Positions 1 through 12,634 of a stretch of DNA of 64,000 bases are shown piece by piece (the stretch's first letter is position 1; each line of letters begins with the position of its first letter). The notes under the pieces are model-generated. The model made no database searches. It saw only the letters and a list, made by a program, of their open reading frames with translations, and had not been told where the DNA came from. The stretch comes from Thermaerobacillus caldiproteolyticus (GTDB taxonomy: Bacteria > Bacillota > Bacilli > Bacillales > Anoxybacillaceae), in the NCBI RefSeq assembly GCF_013761245.1, contig NZ_JACDUT010000002.1, positions 124,001-188,000 of the forward strand, given 5' to 3'. The position numbers and the translations under genes were made by a program.

Positions 1-700
1 GAACCATTTGAATTGCTTCCGGCACATCTTTCGGATCCCCAGGGCCATTCGATAACATCACTCCATCAGGATTTAAGCGAAGTACTTCTTCAGCTGTCGC
101 GTTGTATGGCAGAACAATTACATCACAATTCCGCTTATTTAATTCTCGTAAAATGCCGTGCTTCATTCCAAAGTCAACAAGCACAATACGATGACCTCGC
201 CCCGGACTGGGATATGCACTTTTCGTCGAAACTCGCTTCACTTGGTCGTTTGGTAGATTTGTAGATGTTAAATAGTTCACGACTTCCTGAACGCTCATAT
301 CTACATCACAAATCATTCCTTTTAACGTTCCATATTGGCGAATGATTCTCGTTAATTTTCTTGTATCAATGCCGGCTAAGCCAGGGATGTTTTTTGCTTT
401 CAAATAGTCATCAAGTGTCATGTCATTTCGCCAATTGGAAGGAGCATGGCACACTTCTTTGACAATAAGCCCATGAATGTGCGGTTCAATTGATTCGAAA
501 TCATCTCGGTTAATGCCGTAATTGCCGATTAATGGATATGTCATTGTTACAATTTGTCCGCAGTAAGAAGGATCGGATAAAATTTCTTGATAGCCTGTCA
601 TTCCTGTATTAAATACAACTTCTCCGATCTTTTTTTCCGTGCTCCCGAACGCGTCACCGATAAAAAATGTGCCGTCTTCTAAAACGAGTTGTCGTTTCAT
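1..700 (-). CDS. carA: Carbamoyl-phosphate synthase small subunit, C-terminus cut by window edge
   Basis: Glutamine-hydrolysing subunit of carbamoyl-phosphate synthase; it feeds ammonia to the large subunit for pyrimidine synthesis. About 233 N-terminal codons are visible and the catalytic amidotransferase half runs off the left edge. The ATG at 698-700 gives [16 protein letters not shown], followed by the family motif [14 protein letters not shown] and the beginning of the class I amidotransferase domain ([18 protein letters not shown]). The start codon abuts the pyrC stop codon at 701-703, so this is the next cistron of the pyr operon and is probably translationally coupled. It could be the pyr-specific or the arginine-specific paralogue; the operon position makes the pyrimidine one (pyrAA) far more likely. 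Confidence 0.95.
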   Translation of the reverse strand, partial: MKRQLVLEDGTFFIGDAFGSTEKKIGEVVFNTGMTGYQEILSDPSYCGQIVTMTYPLIGNYGINRDDFESIEPHIHGLIVKEVCHAPSNWRNDMTLDDYLKAKNIPGLAGIDTRKLTRIIRQYGTLKGMICDVDMSVQEVVNYLTSTNLPNDQVKRVSTKSAYPSPGRGHRIVLVDFGMKHGILRELNKRNCDVIVLPYNATAEEVLRLNPDGVMLSNGPGDPKDVPEAIQMV

Positions 701-3046
<2,346 letters not shown>

Positions 3047-3049
3047 ATG

Positions 3050-4357
3050 TTATGCAACATGATCATCACTGTTTTCTGTTTCTAACTCAAACATATTTTC
3101 AATTGTTTGCGGACGGCCCGGTAATACAAGGTTAAGCAAAACACCGCAAATCGCAGCTAATGCCATTCCTTGAATTTGGAATTGTTCTGATACTTTTAAT
3201 ACCGCACCGCCAATTCCGATGACAAGAATGACAGAAGAAATGACTAAGTTTCGTTTGTCACCGAAATCGATTTTGCTGTCCACAAGCATGCGCAAGCCAG
3301 AAGAAGCAATGATACCGAAGAGCAAAATCGACACACCGCCCATAACAGGCGTTGGAATTGAGCTAATAAGCGCAGTCACTTTACCAATAAATCCGAAGAT
3401 AATCGCAATGATGGCTGCTCCCGCTAATACGTAGACGCTGTAGACACGTGTAATCGCAAGCACCCCGATATTTTCACCATAAGTCGTTTTTGGCGGTCCA
3501 CCGATAAGCGCGGAAATCATCGTTGCCGTTCCGTCGCCTAAAATCGAGCGATGTAAGCCAGGGTTTTTAATGTAATCACGACCGACTACTTTGCTTAACA
3601 CAAGCTGGTGACCGATATGTTCTGATAGTGTCACAACGGCGACCGGCACCATCAGGAGGACGATGTCCCATGTAACATGGATGTGATAATCGACAAACGG
3701 GATTAAAAAGTCCGGCATTTCAAACCATTTGGCTTTTGTGACTTGAGAAAAATCGACAACTCCAACTGCTAACGCATACACATAGCCGACGATAATCCCC
3801 ACTAACACAGGAACTAAGCTGAACATGCCTCTTAAGAAAACCGAGCAAACGATCGTTGCAGCAAGCGTTACTAGCGCAACAGAAAAATAAACGAAACTAT
3901 ATTTTCCGTCCGGATTGTTCATTGCCATATTGACCGCTGTATTTGCTAGTCCTAGTCCGATAACGATAATGACCGGACCGACAACGATTGGCGGCAACAA
4001 ATTCATAATCCAGCGGTATCCCGCTTTTTTTATAACTAGGGCAACAACACCATACACAAGCCCGGCCAAAAAGCTGCCAATCATCGCCGCACTAGGACCT
4101 CCCGCTGTTTTAGCAGCAATAATCGGAGCGATAAACGCAAACGAAGACCCAAGGTACGCAGGAACTTGCCATTTCGTGATGATTAAAAAAGCGAGTGTCC
4201 CGAGTCCGCTTGAAATGAGGGCGATCGACGGGCTTAATCCAACCAAATAAGGCACTAAAATCGTCGCACCAAACATCGCAAACAAGTGCTGAAGGCTAAG
4301 CGTGAACCACTGTATCGGCGATGGCATATCCTTAATATCTAATACCGGTTTATTCAT
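3050..4357 (-). CDS. pyrP: Uracil permease
   Basis: Membrane uracil:proton symporter of the nucleobase-cation symporter-2 family. The 435-aa product is almost entirely hydrophobic with about 12-14 predicted membrane spans, and carries family segments such as SPIQWFTLSLQHLFAMFGAT at the N-terminus, the LSEHIGH motif and the GGPPKTTYGENIG motif of uracil/xanthine permeases. An in-frame GTG at 4361-4363 exists, but AGGAG is about nine bases before the ATG at 4355-4357, so I use the ATG. It lies between two PyrR attenuators in the pyr operon, which fits salvage uptake under the same pyrimidine control. Confidence 0.95.
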   Translation of the reverse strand: MNKPVLDIKDMPSPIQWFTLSLQHLFAMFGATILVPYLVGLSPSIALISSGLGTLAFLIITKWQVPAYLGSSFAFIAPIIAAKTAGGPSAAMIGSFLAGLVYGVVALVIKKAGYRWIMNLLPPIVVGPVIIVIGLGLANTAVNMAMNNPDGKYSFVYFSVALVTLAATIVCSVFLRGMFSLVPVLVGIIVGYVYALAVGVVDFSQVTKAKWFEMPDFLIPFVDYHIHVTWDIVLLMVPVAVVTLSEHIGHQLVLSKVVGRDYIKNPGLHRSILGDGTATMISALIGGPPKTTYGENIGVLAITRVYSVYVLAGAAIIAIIFGFIGKVTALISSIPTPVMGGVSILLFGIIASSGLRMLVDSKIDFGDKRNLVISSVILVIGIGGAVLKVSEQFQIQGMALAAICGVLLNLVLPGRPQTIENMFELETENSDDHVA

Positions 4358-4385
4358 TATCACAAACTCCTTTCCGTTTTTTGCA

Positions 4386-4511
4386 TAAAAAAACCTCTTT
4401 GCCCTTCAGAGGTGCAAAGAGGTACAGTCGTAGCCTAAAAAGCTAGTTTTAATCTTAGACTATTTCCCTGTTCCCCCTTTGTCAGCCTCACGGGACTGCC
4501 TTTAAAAAGGG
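4386..4511 (-). promoter_or_regulatory. PyrR attenuator in the pyrR-pyrP intergenic region
   Basis: Minus strand: binding loop CAGTCCCGTGAGGCTG (4482-4498) flanked by pairing arms (CCCTTTTTAAAGG against CAAAGGGGG), then an intrinsic terminator with a 9-bp stem (CCTCTTTGC against GCAAAGAGG, 4394-4422) and a T run just ahead of pyrP. Same architecture as the other two attenuators in the operon. Confidence 0.93.
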
Positions 4512-4518
4512 AATCGAT

Positions 4519-5178
<660 letters not shown>

Positions 5179-5190
5179 TTACTTGCTTTT

Positions 5191-5219
5191 ATTGTACTTT
5201 TACAAGCGACGTTTGTCAA
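5191..5219 (-). promoter_or_regulatory. Sigma-A promoter of the pyr operon
   Basis: Minus strand TTGACA (5214-5219) and TACAAT (5191-5196) separated by exactly 17 bp, with a transcription start expected near 5184, just before the leader attenuator. The -35 box overlaps the last codon of rluD. Confidence 0.88.
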
Positions 5220-6130
5220 CGCCCTTTTCGCAACAACTCTAAAAGACGCTCGAACTCATTTGGCAGCAGTGCTTCAAATTCCAAATATTCTCCCGTACGC
5301 GGATGAGTAAACCCTAACACGCCGGCATGTAACGCCTGACCGTCGATCGGCAGCGTTTTTTTCGGTCCGTATTTCGGATCTCCCGCCAACGGATATCCGA
5401 TGTATTTCATATGCACGCGAATTTGATGGGTGCGTCCCGTTTCGAGCTGACATTCGATAAAGGTATATTGCTCAAATCGCTCGAGCACACGAAAATGCGT
5501 GACAGCCTCTTTTCCGTTTTCGTCTGTCACCGCCATTTTTTGACGATCATGCTTATCACGGCCAATCGGAGCATCGATTGTACCGTAATCATGTGGAATA
5601 ACCCCATGAACAATCGCCTTATATTTGCGGGTAACAGTTTTATTCACGAGTTGATTCACAAGTGCTGTATGGGCAACATCGTTTTTGGCGACCATTAACA
5701 ATCCGGACGTATCTTTATCAATGCGATGGACAATGCCGGGACGAAGAACACCGTTAATGCCCGATAAATCTTTGCAATGGGCAAGCAGCGCGTTCACAAG
5801 CGTTCCGCGCATATGACCAGGAGCAGGATGCACGACCATGCCGCGCGGTTTATTCACCACAAGGACATCGGAATCCTCATAATAAATGTCCAATTCGATT
5901 TCTTCCGGCTCCACATGAAGCGGTTCCGGTTCGGGAAGACGAACGACGACGACATCACCAGTAGAACATTTGTAATTCGCTTTCACCGATTTATCGTTGA
6001 CGGTTACAAGCCCATCTTTAATCCATTGCTGGACTTTCGAGCGCGACCATTCTTCATTGAGAGCGGAAATCACTTTATCGATTCGTTCATTATCGTACTC
6101 TTCCTCAATATGAAATTGAACAACATCCAT
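5216..6130 (-). CDS. rluD: RluA/RluD-family pseudouridine synthase (YlyB type)
   Basis: Converts uridine to pseudouridine in RNA, by homology large-subunit rRNA. The 304-aa product has an N-terminal S4-like RNA-binding domain (residues about 14-75, with ERIDKVISAL and WIKDGLVTVN) and a catalytic domain with the motif HRIDKDTSGLLMVAKN, whose aspartate is the nucleophile in this family, then GRTHQIRVHM. I start at the ATG at 6128-6130 because AAGGAG precedes it; the longer reading enters lspA. The ATG shares one base with the lspA stop codon, so the two are coupled, as in B. subtilis lspA-ylyB. Exact target nucleotides cannot be told from sequence. Confidence 0.9.
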   Translation of the reverse strand: MDVVQFHIEEEYDNERIDKVISALNEEWSRSKVQQWIKDGLVTVNDKSVKANYKCSTGDVVVVRLPEPEPLHVEPEEIELDIYYEDSDVLVVNKPRGMVVHPAPGHMRGTLVNALLAHCKDLSGINGVLRPGIVHRIDKDTSGLLMVAKNDVAHTALVNQLVNKTVTRKYKAIVHGVIPHDYGTIDAPIGRDKHDRQKMAVTDENGKEAVTHFRVLERFEQYTFIECQLETGRTHQIRVHMKYIGYPLAGDPKYGPKKTLPIDGQALHAGVLGFTHPRTGEYLEFEALLPNEFERLLELLRKGR

Positions 6131-6594
6131 CAACCATTCTCCTTTTCCTTCGTTCCAGCAAAAAATGTTTGTAAAAAGACAAGCGCGACTCCAATACAAA
6201 GAGCGGAATCAGCGAAATTAAACACTGGAAAGCTGTACGTAAAAATGTACGTATGAATAAAATCAACTACCTCTTTACGTACAAGCCGATCAATAAAATT
6301 CCCGACCGCTCCCCCAAGCATCAGGCCAAGGGCGATGCCAAACAGCCTCTCCCCGCGGGGCAAACGTTGAATATAAATGATTAATCCAATGACAACAACG
6401 ATCGTTATAATATAAAATAGCCAAAACTGCCCTTGTAAAATTCCCCATGCCGCTCCACGATTGCGATGGGAAGTAATGTATAACACGTTCGGAATGATGG
6501 TAATGCTTTCTCCAAGCTGCATATACTTCACTACAAGCCATTTGGCAAATTGATCAATGGCGATCACGATCAGCGCAATCACATAATATACCAC
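6130..6594 (-). CDS. lspA: Lipoprotein signal peptidase (signal peptidase II)
   Basis: Membrane aspartic protease that removes the signal peptide from diacylglyceryl-modified prolipoproteins. I choose the GTG at 6592-6594: GGGGGT lies about six bases upstream, and the resulting 154 aa ([15 protein letters not shown]) matches the B. subtilis length. Four membrane spans are visible; the catalytic aspartates are in [11 protein letters not shown] (about residue 102) and VFNFADS (about 129), and [12 protein letters not shown] is the other signature. A start at 6615 would add seven poorly conserved residues. ylyA, found between ileS and lspA in B. subtilis, is absent here. Confidence 0.95.
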   Translation of the reverse strand: MVYYVIALIVIAIDQFAKWLVVKYMQLGESITIIPNVLYITSHRNRGAAWGILQGQFWLFYIITIVVVIGLIIYIQRLPRGERLFGIALGLMLGGAVGNFIDRLVRKEVVDFIHTYIFTYSFPVFNFADSALCIGVALVFLQTFFAGTKEKENG

Positions 6595-6679
6595 ACGACT
6601 ACCCCCACTCGACATATGTACTTTATGAATTGTAGCATAATCATGTAATTATAGACAATCGCCAACATGCCAAATTACA

Positions 6680-6721
6680 TAAAAAACGAGGCCACCGCTA
6701 ATAAGGCTAGCCTCGTTTTTT
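6680..6721 (-). terminator. Intrinsic terminator downstream of ileS
   Basis: Minus strand hairpin with arms ACGAGGC and GCCTCGT plus an inner GGC-rich stem, followed by a run of six T. It separates ileS from lspA. Confidence 0.85.
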
Positions 6722-6724
6722 GAA

Positions 6725-9499
6725 TTATGCTGAATAATGTTCTTTCACAATGCGGGCGCAACGCGGACATAATGTTGGATGATCTTTGTCTTCTCCTACT
6801 TCCGGCGTAACGACCCAACATCTTTCGCACGTTTCACCTTCCGCTGGTTTGACAACAATCGCAATAGTAGCGAATTTTTGTGCCTCTTCAGGAGCGTCTG
6901 CATAGTCTCCAGCAATTTCAAATCCTGATACGATGAACAACTGTTTGACATTTTCTTCGATCGAATCAAGCAGCTGTTTCGTTTCCGCAGTTGGGTACAC
7001 GATCAAGCTTGCTGTCAATGATTTACCGATGACTTTCTCATTTCGGGCTACTTCCAACGCTTTTAATACATCATCGCGCAAACTCATAAATGTGTCCCAT
7101 TTCGCTAATAGAGCTTCTGCTCCTTCGATGTCTTTGGCTTCCGGCATATCGACAAGCTGAACGCTCTCTTCTCTTTCTTTTCGATTTGGAATATGCCCCC
7201 ATACCTCATCGGCTGTATGCGGTAAAATTGGTGCGATCAGCTTCGTTAAGGCTACGACCGTTTCGTAAAGCACGGTTTGAATCGAGCGACGCTCTTGATC
7301 ATTTGGCGCTTCAATATAGAGAATATCTTTGGCAAAATCCAAGTAGAACGCACTTAAATCGATCGTACAGAAATTGTTCACGTCGTGATAAATTGCCGCA
7401 AAGTCATACGTTTCATATGAATGTTTTACTTTTTCAATGAGGCGATTTAATTTCACAAGCATATAGCGATCCACTTCACGCAATTCCGCTAAAGGAACCG
7501 CATTCGTCTCCGGATCAAAGTCAAATAAGTTACCAAGCATAAAACGGAACGTATTGCGAATTTTTCTATACACTTCCGCGACTTGTTTTAAAATGCTGTC
7601 GGAGATTCTTACATCTGCTTGATAGTCGACAGAAGCAACCCAAAGACGTAAAATGTCAGCCCCTAATTGCTCCATTACTTTCGCTGGAACAACAACGTTA
7701 CCGAGCGATTTACTCATTTTGCGGCCTTCTCCGTCAAGCACGAACCCATGGCTTAATACTCCCTTATACGGCGCTTTCCCCGTCACCGCTACTGCAGTTG
7801 AAAGCGAAGAGTTAAACCAGCCGCGATATTGGTCAGAACCTTCAAGATACAGGTCAGCCGGACGCTGTAAGTCATCGCGCTCTTCCAACACCGCTTGGTG
7901 AGAAGACCCAGAGTCAAACCAAACGTCCATAATATCGGTCTCTTTTGTAAATTTACCGTTTGGACTTGATGGATGAGTAAATCCTTCCGGCAATAAGTCT
8001 TTCGCCTCACGTTCAAACCATACGTTTGATCCGTATTGTCTGAACAAGTTGGAGACGTGTTCAATCGTTTCATCCGTAATAATTGGTTCGCCGTTTTCGC
8101 CGTAAAACACCGGAATCGGAACTCCCCATGCACGCTGACGAGAGATACACCAGTCACCGCGATCGCGAATCATATTGTGAAGACGCGTTTCTCCCCATGC
8201 TGGAACCCATTTTGTTTCTTCAACAGCTTTTAATAATTCGTTACGAATTTTATCAATAGATGCGAACCATTGCGCTGTGGCACGGAAAATCGTCGGTTGT
8301 TTTGTCCGCCAATCGTGCGGATACGAGTGGGTAATAAAGCCAAGCTTTAAAAGAGCGCCTACTTCCTGCAATTTTTGTGTAATCGCTTTGTTCGCTTCGT
8401 CATAAAATAATCCTTCAAATCCCGGCGCTTCTTTTGTCATATAGCCGCGCTCATCGACTGGGCATAAAACGTCTAGCCCGTATTTCTGACCGACGATAAA
8501 GTCATCTTCCCCGTGACCCGGTGCAGTATGAACGCAACCTGTTCCGGCGTCCGTCGTGACATGTTCTCCGCAAACAACAAGCGAATCACGATCATAAAAC
8601 GGATGTTTCGCCACGACATACTCAAGCTCATTTCCTTTAATCGTTTTGACGACATTCGCTTCTTCCCAGCCGATTTCTTTTGCTACCGATTCTAATAGCG
8701 CAGAGGCAACGATATATTTTGCATCGTTTACTTGAACGACGCTATATTCAAGATCCGGATGAACAGCAATGGCTAAGTTTGCCGGAATCGTCCATGGCGT
8801 AGTCGTCCAAATGACAATTTTCTCATCTCCTTCAAGCACCCCTTTTCCATCTTTGATCGGAAACGCAACATAAATTGAAGGAGAACGTTTATCTTTATAC
8901 TCGATTTCTGCTTCAGCTAAGGCAGATTCGCTTGATGGAGACCAGTAAACAGGCTTTAACCCTTTGTAAATGAGACCTTTTTTCGCCATTGCACCAAATA
9001 CTTTAATTTGTTGTGCCTCATATTCTGGCTTTAGCGTAATGTACGGGTTATCCCAATCGCCGCGTACGCCAAGGCGCTTAAATTGTTGGCGTTGATTGTC
9101 GATCTGCTCATATGCATACTCTTCACAAAGCTTGCGAAACTCCGCCACGCTCATCGACTTTCGGTTGACACCTCTATGTTTCGTGAGCGCTGTTTCAATC
9201 GGCAATCCATGCGTGTCCCAGCCAGGCACGTATGGTGCACAATAACCGCTCATCGATTTATAGCGGACGATAAAGTCTTTCAAAATTTTATTTAACGCAT
9301 GCCCCATATGAATATCACCGTTCGCATACGGCGGGCCATCATGCAGCACAAATAATGGGCGATCTTTTGTGCGCTCCTGCACTTTGCGATAAATGTCCAT
9401 CTCTTCCCATTTTGCTTGAATTTGCGGTTCACGCTGCGGAAGGTTTCCGCGCATCGGAAACTCTGTTTGCGGCATTAATAACGTATCTTTATAGTCCAT
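6725..9499 (-). CDS. ileS: Isoleucyl-tRNA synthetase
   Basis: Class I aminoacyl-tRNA synthetase charging tRNA-Ile, with an editing domain against valine. The 924-aa product has the HIGH-type motif in [16 protein letters not shown] (HMGH at 64-67), the editing-domain [10 protein letters not shown] region near 230, the KMSKS signature ([10 protein letters not shown]) near 595, and a C-terminal zinc site CERCWVV...LCPRC near 890-910. That architecture and length match Bacillus IleS. The ATG at 9497-9499 is preceded by GGAGGAATG. An isoleucine-specific T-box leader lies directly upstream, so expression should rise when uncharged tRNA-Ile accumulates. Confidence 0.98.
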   Translation of the reverse strand: MDYKDTLLMPQTEFPMRGNLPQREPQIQAKWEEMDIYRKVQERTKDRPLFVLHDGPPYANGDIHMGHALNKILKDFIVRYKSMSGYCAPYVPGWDTHGLPIETALTKHRGVNRKSMSVAEFRKLCEEYAYEQIDNQRQQFKRLGVRGDWDNPYITLKPEYEAQQIKVFGAMAKKGLIYKGLKPVYWSPSSESALAEAEIEYKDKRSPSIYVAFPIKDGKGVLEGDEKIVIWTTTPWTIPANLAIAVHPDLEYSVVQVNDAKYIVASALLESVAKEIGWEEANVVKTIKGNELEYVVAKHPFYDRDSLVVCGEHVTTDAGTGCVHTAPGHGEDDFIVGQKYGLDVLCPVDERGYMTKEAPGFEGLFYDEANKAITQKLQEVGALLKLGFITHSYPHDWRTKQPTIFRATAQWFASIDKIRNELLKAVEETKWVPAWGETRLHNMIRDRGDWCISRQRAWGVPIPVFYGENGEPIITDETIEHVSNLFRQYGSNVWFEREAKDLLPEGFTHPSSPNGKFTKETDIMDVWFDSGSSHQAVLEERDDLQRPADLYLEGSDQYRGWFNSSLSTAVAVTGKAPYKGVLSHGFVLDGEGRKMSKSLGNVVVPAKVMEQLGADILRLWVASVDYQADVRISDSILKQVAEVYRKIRNTFRFMLGNLFDFDPETNAVPLAELREVDRYMLVKLNRLIEKVKHSYETYDFAAIYHDVNNFCTIDLSAFYLDFAKDILYIEAPNDQERRSIQTVLYETVVALTKLIAPILPHTADEVWGHIPNRKEREESVQLVDMPEAKDIEGAEALLAKWDTFMSLRDDVLKALEVARNEKVIGKSLTASLIVYPTAETKQLLDSIEENVKQLFIVSGFEIAGDYADAPEEAQKFATIAIVVKPAEGETCERCWVVTPEVGEDKDHPTLCPRCARIVKEHYSA

Positions 9500-9530
9500 T
9501 CCTCATTCCTCCAACTTTTTTCTATCAAAT

Positions 9531-9794
9531 AAAAAACCGCCCTCTCCCGAAAAGGGACGAGAACGGTCTCGCGGTACCACCCTTATTGACTACGTATGCC
9601 CGAAAGGCACGAATAGCCCTCTTTGCATTCGTAACGGGAATGACGCGCCATTGCCTACTTTTCTTTCAGCATGGAACTCCAGGGTGATCTTCACTCTTTC
9701 CGCTTAGTCGAGCTTCCACCATCCTCGACTCGCTGAAATAAGCTAATGAAAGAGCTACTGTCCCTCTCATCGTTGGTTCGTATTCTTCATTTTA
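9531..9794 (-). promoter_or_regulatory. T-box leader (isoleucine specifier) of ileS
   Basis: Minus strand shows the T-box sequence AGGGTGGTACCGCG (9570-9583) followed by an intrinsic terminator (9531-9568, arms ACCG.. and ..CGGT plus T run). Upstream, in the stem I region, GAAGATCACC contains an ATC codon (9686-9688) at the usual specifier-loop position, which matches the downstream isoleucyl-tRNA synthetase. Uncharged tRNA-Ile would pair with the specifier and the T-box bulge and prevent termination. Confidence 0.93.
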
Positions 9795-9800
9795 CTCGTT

Positions 9801-9830
9801 ATTATATGCGAAAAGAGCAATTTTCGTCAA
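9801..9830 (-). promoter_or_regulatory. Sigma-A promoter of the ileS T-box transcript
   Basis: Minus strand TTGACG (9825-9830), 18-bp spacer, TATAAT (9801-9806). The -35 box overlaps the divIVA stop codon, so ileS is transcribed from the end of the upstream gene. Confidence 0.8.
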
Positions 9831-10339
9831 GATTGCCCGATTTCTTCCTTTTCATCCATTTCGATTTCTGGCACCTCGTATTCCATTAAATGGTCCCAAT
9901 CGCTGTTGTTTAACATTTCGAGCTGGGCTTCGACTAACATGCGAAAACGGGTGCGAAACACTTTCGATTGCCGCTTTAACTCTTCAATTTCAAGAGCAAT
10001 TTTTCGCGATTTGGCGAGTGCTTCATTAATGATGCGATCCGCGTTCTTTTCCGCTTCTTTAATGATGAGCTTCGCTTCTTTTTGCGCGTTTCGTTTTACT
10101 TCTTCTGCCGTCTCTTGAGCAATTAAAATCGATTTATTTAATGTTTCTTCAATATTGGTGAAATAGCTGAGCTTTTCCGTGAGCTCGGCTACTTTTTCTT
10201 CGAGTTGTTTTTTTTCACGAATAACCATTTCATAATCTTTAATGACTTGGTCCAAAAATTCGTTCACTTCGTCTTCATCATAACCGCGAAATCCTCTGCT
10301 AAACTCTTTATTATGAATATCTAATGGCGTTAAAGGCAC
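9827..10339 (-). CDS. divIVA: Cell-division initiation protein DivIVA
   Basis: Coiled-coil protein that binds negatively curved membrane at septum and poles, placing MinCD and chromosome-anchoring factors. The GTG at 10337-10339, with GGAGGT seven bases upstream, gives 170 aa starting VPLTPLDIHNKEFSRGFRGY, the conserved membrane-binding N-terminus. DEDEVNEFLDQV follows, then a long coiled coil (about 30-150) and an acidic C-terminus. The reading frame runs on upstream to 10447 without family similarity, so I reject the longer start. It ends the ylm cluster, as in B. subtilis. Confidence 0.95.
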   Translation of the reverse strand: MPLTPLDIHNKEFSRGFRGYDEDEVNEFLDQVIKDYEMVIREKKQLEEKVAELTEKLSYFTNIEETLNKSILIAQETAEEVKRNAQKEAKLIIKEAEKNADRIINEALAKSRKIALEIEELKRQSKVFRTRFRMLVEAQLEMLNNSDWDHLMEYEVPEIEMDEKEEIGQS

Positions 10340-10416
10340 AAGTGCCACCTCCGTCTGCAATAATTCCTTTTTCTTTACGATTCGACATATTTCTCCTGAT
10401 TCCTGCAATGGTTCGA

Positions 10417-11190
10417 TTATTTTTGTGTTCCAATATGCACACGCCACTTCTCTTTTTTTGTTTTGCCATCAATCGAAAAAATTTTACAGCGACCGAACCC
10501 GCGTACTGAAAGCGTGTCTCCTTCTTTGCATTCAAAATGCGCTTGTTCAACCACTTTCCAATTCACTTTGACAAGACCGTTTTCAATGAGTGACTGCGTT
10601 TTTTGCCGCGAAACATGAAACGCTTGCGACAACAAGGTATCAAGGCGCAACGACGAAACGGTAATCGTCGCTTCGTTCCACTGCTCTTCAAGAATGATAA
10701 TGTCAGTCAATGGCTTTTCTTCTAAGGAAATTTTCGTTTTTCCAATCATCTCAAGATGTAAACGAACATAGTCGGCTACTTCCTTGGCAACGAGCAATTG
10801 AATGTGTTCATCTTTGATTAAGATGTCACCAAATTTCCCTCGTTTTAAGCCCAGCGACATCAGTGAGCCTAACACTTGCCGATGCTCAAGCGATACAAAT
10901 TTACTTGGGTAACAAACAGCAAAAAGAGCGATGGCAAAATCCTCTTGTTCCGGTTGAAAATAAGGCGGGTACAAAAGCGCCCGCTGTCGTTCGACAAACG
11001 AAGCACCACCGAAAAAAGAGATGTTCACATCTTCATCATGTCCGATCACTAATCGAACGATCTCTTGCTCACGAGGGTCAAGAAAATCTGTTAATTTCGG
11101 GCAATATTGCGTCTTTACAGCTTCACGCCATTCAAGCACTTGGTCGATAAAATGATGTTCTTCCTTCCGAAAATGCTGATACAGATTCAC
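10417..11190 (-). CDS. ylmH: S4-domain RNA-binding protein YlmH
   Basis: Cytoplasmic RNA-binding protein with a C-terminal S4 domain; homologues are linked to ribosome quality control (RqcP2) and to division phenotypes. The product has an N-terminal alpha/beta region (LYQHFRKEEHHFIDQV) and an S4 domain in the last 80 residues (RLDTLLSQAFHVSRQK, GLVKVNWKVV). I choose the GTG at 11188-11190 (257 aa): TTAGGTG precedes it by eight bases and the N-terminus then aligns with the B. subtilis protein; another GTG at 11197-11199 is possible. Located between ylmG and divIVA. Confidence 0.9.
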   Translation of the reverse strand: MNLYQHFRKEEHHFIDQVLEWREAVKTQYCPKLTDFLDPREQEIVRLVIGHDEDVNISFFGGASFVERQRALLYPPYFQPEQEDFAIALFAVCYPSKFVSLEHRQVLGSLMSLGLKRGKFGDILIKDEHIQLLVAKEVADYVRLHLEMIGKTKISLEEKPLTDIIILEEQWNEATITVSSLRLDTLLSQAFHVSRQKTQSLIENGLVKVNWKVVEQAHFECKEGDTLSVRGFGRCKIFSIDGKTKKEKWRVHIGTQK

Positions 11191-11240
11191 GTTATTCACA
11201 CCTAACTCTCATAAAGAAGGGAACCCGTGTGCTGGATTCC

Positions 11241-11510
11241 CTATACTAAGTTTAGCATATTGAATAGCGCATACAATCCTCTTGTAGCAAAATTTAAGAC
11301 GAAAAGGGCAACGATTGGCGAAATGTCAATCATGCCAATCGGCGGAATAATGCGGCGAAATGGCTCTAAATACGGCTCACAAATCGCTGCAAGCATCTGA
11401 CCAATTTTTGTGTCGCGCGCATTCGGAAACCACGACATTAAAATGTATACAATTAACGCATACGAATAGATTTCAATAAGTGTCGTTAAAAACGAAAGCA
11501 AACTGTGCAT
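11241..11510 (-). CDS. ylmG: YggT-family membrane protein YlmG
   Basis: Small membrane protein of 89 aa with two hydrophobic segments (about 5-25 and 65-85) separated by the conserved loop [15 protein letters not shown], characteristic of the YggT/YCF19 family. The family is tied to cell division and membrane organisation, but its biochemical role is unknown. Ribosome site AGGTGG precedes the ATG at 11508-11510. It sits between sepF and ylmH in the conserved ylm cluster. Confidence 0.9.
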   Translation of the reverse strand: MHSLLSFLTTLIEIYSYALIVYILMSWFPNARDTKIGQMLAAICEPYLEPFRRIIPPIGMIDISPIVALFVLNFATRGLYALFNMLNLV

Positions 11511-11516
11511 AAATGT

Positions 11517-11942
11517 TTACCACCTCTTCATAGATGTATCGTCATCGGCAATGACGGAAATCGAGCCGGTCACATCGACGTTATCCGGAGTGCATAAAAA
11601 GATTTTTGTGCCGACTTGTTGAATGTCACCACCGATCGCATACACGGTACCGCTTAAAAAGTCAACGATACGTTTCGCTTGGTCGTGTTGAATGCGCTGT
11701 AAATTGACAACGACGGCACGGCGGTTTTTTAAATGGTCTGCAATTTCTTGCGCTTCAGCATACGCTCTCGGTTCAATTAATACGACTTTTGATGATTTTT
11801 GCACGCTTTGCAAGCTGACGACATTTTGCTTCGCCGGTCCTTTCGCTAACGGTTGTTCGTCCTCTTCTTCCTCATATTCGTCTTCGTATTCTTCATAATC
11901 CTCTTCTAAGAAATAGTCTTTAAACTTCTTAATGAATCCCAT
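11517..11942 (-). CDS. sepF: Cell-division protein SepF
   Basis: FtsZ-binding membrane anchor that forms rings and arcs and supports Z-ring assembly and septum synthesis. The 141-aa product begins with the amphipathic membrane-targeting helix [11 protein letters not shown], followed by a very acidic linker (about residues 14-29) and then the globular SepF domain ([41 protein letters not shown]). A good ribosome site (AGGAGGTG) precedes the ATG. Gene neighbours ylmE and ylmG are the usual ones. Confidence 0.95.
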   Translation of the reverse strand: MGFIKKFKDYFLEEDYEEYEDEYEEEEDEQPLAKGPAKQNVVSLQSVQKSSKVVLIEPRAYAEAQEIADHLKNRRAVVVNLQRIQHDQAKRIVDFLSGTVYAIGGDIQQVGTKIFLCTPDNVDVTGSISVIADDDTSMKRW

Positions 11943-11953
11943 TTTTTCACCTC

Positions 11954-12631
11954 CTATGATTCATGTCCGACAAGTGATGTTCCTAAACGAATGAACGTTG
12001 CTCCTTCTTCAATGGCAATAACGTAATCGTTTGACATTCCCATCGACAATTCCGTGCATGGTGCATTCGGAATATGTAAGGCTTGTACACTTTCTTGCAG
12101 TATTTTTAATTGACGGAAACATCGGCGAAGAAGCGCTTCATCGTCTGTATAAGGAGCCATCGTCATTAAGCCAACGACCTCGATTTTTGAAAAATCGCGC
12201 AGCTGTTGGATAAATGGGATGACTTCTTCTTTGGACAACCCGTGCTTTGTCGCCTCTCCTGATACATTTACTTGCACGAAACATTTTACACGTTTTGTTG
12301 CTCGTTTTTCAATTTCTTGGGCGAGGGATAAACGGTCGAGCGAATGAATATAGTCGACTTTGTCAATAATATTTTTCACTTTACGGGATTGAAGTGTACC
12401 GATAAAATGCCACGTCACTTCAGAACCTAACGTCTCATATTTGTGCAATAACCCGTCATCGCGATTTTCACCTAAATCGGTAATTCCAGCCGCTACCGCC
12501 TCTTTTGCTCGCTCGACACTTACATATTTCGTAACAGCAACGATGCGAATGTCGGCAGGATCTCGTCCTGCACGCGTACAGGCGGCTTCGATGTTTTCAC
12601 GAATGATTGTTAAATTGTCACGAACTGACAT
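11954..12631 (-). CDS. ylmE: PLP-homeostasis protein (YggS/YlmE family)
   Basis: Pyridoxal-phosphate-binding protein of the alanine-racemase-like fold; the family keeps PLP and amino-acid pools balanced. The 225-aa product has the PLP lysine in [11 protein letters not shown] (near residue 36), and the family motifs [24 protein letters not shown] and LSMGMSNDY plus IRLGTSLVG near the end. The usual residue in GENR..Q is replaced by aspartates here, a mild variant. Ribosome site GGAGGGAGGAA is close to the ATG. It lies between ylmD and sepF. Confidence 0.93.
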   Translation of the reverse strand: MSVRDNLTIIRENIEAACTRAGRDPADIRIVAVTKYVSVERAKEAVAAGITDLGENRDDGLLHKYETLGSEVTWHFIGTLQSRKVKNIIDKVDYIHSLDRLSLAQEIEKRATKRVKCFVQVNVSGEATKHGLSKEEVIPFIQQLRDFSKIEVVGLMTMAPYTDDEALLRRCFRQLKILQESVQALHIPNAPCTELSMGMSNDYVIAIEEGATFIRLGTSLVGHES

Positions 12632-12634
12632 CGA

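Noticed and set aside
5777-6256. 159-aa plus-strand frame opposite rluD and lspA
   Set aside because: Antisense shadow of two well-supported genes, with no family similarity that I can see.
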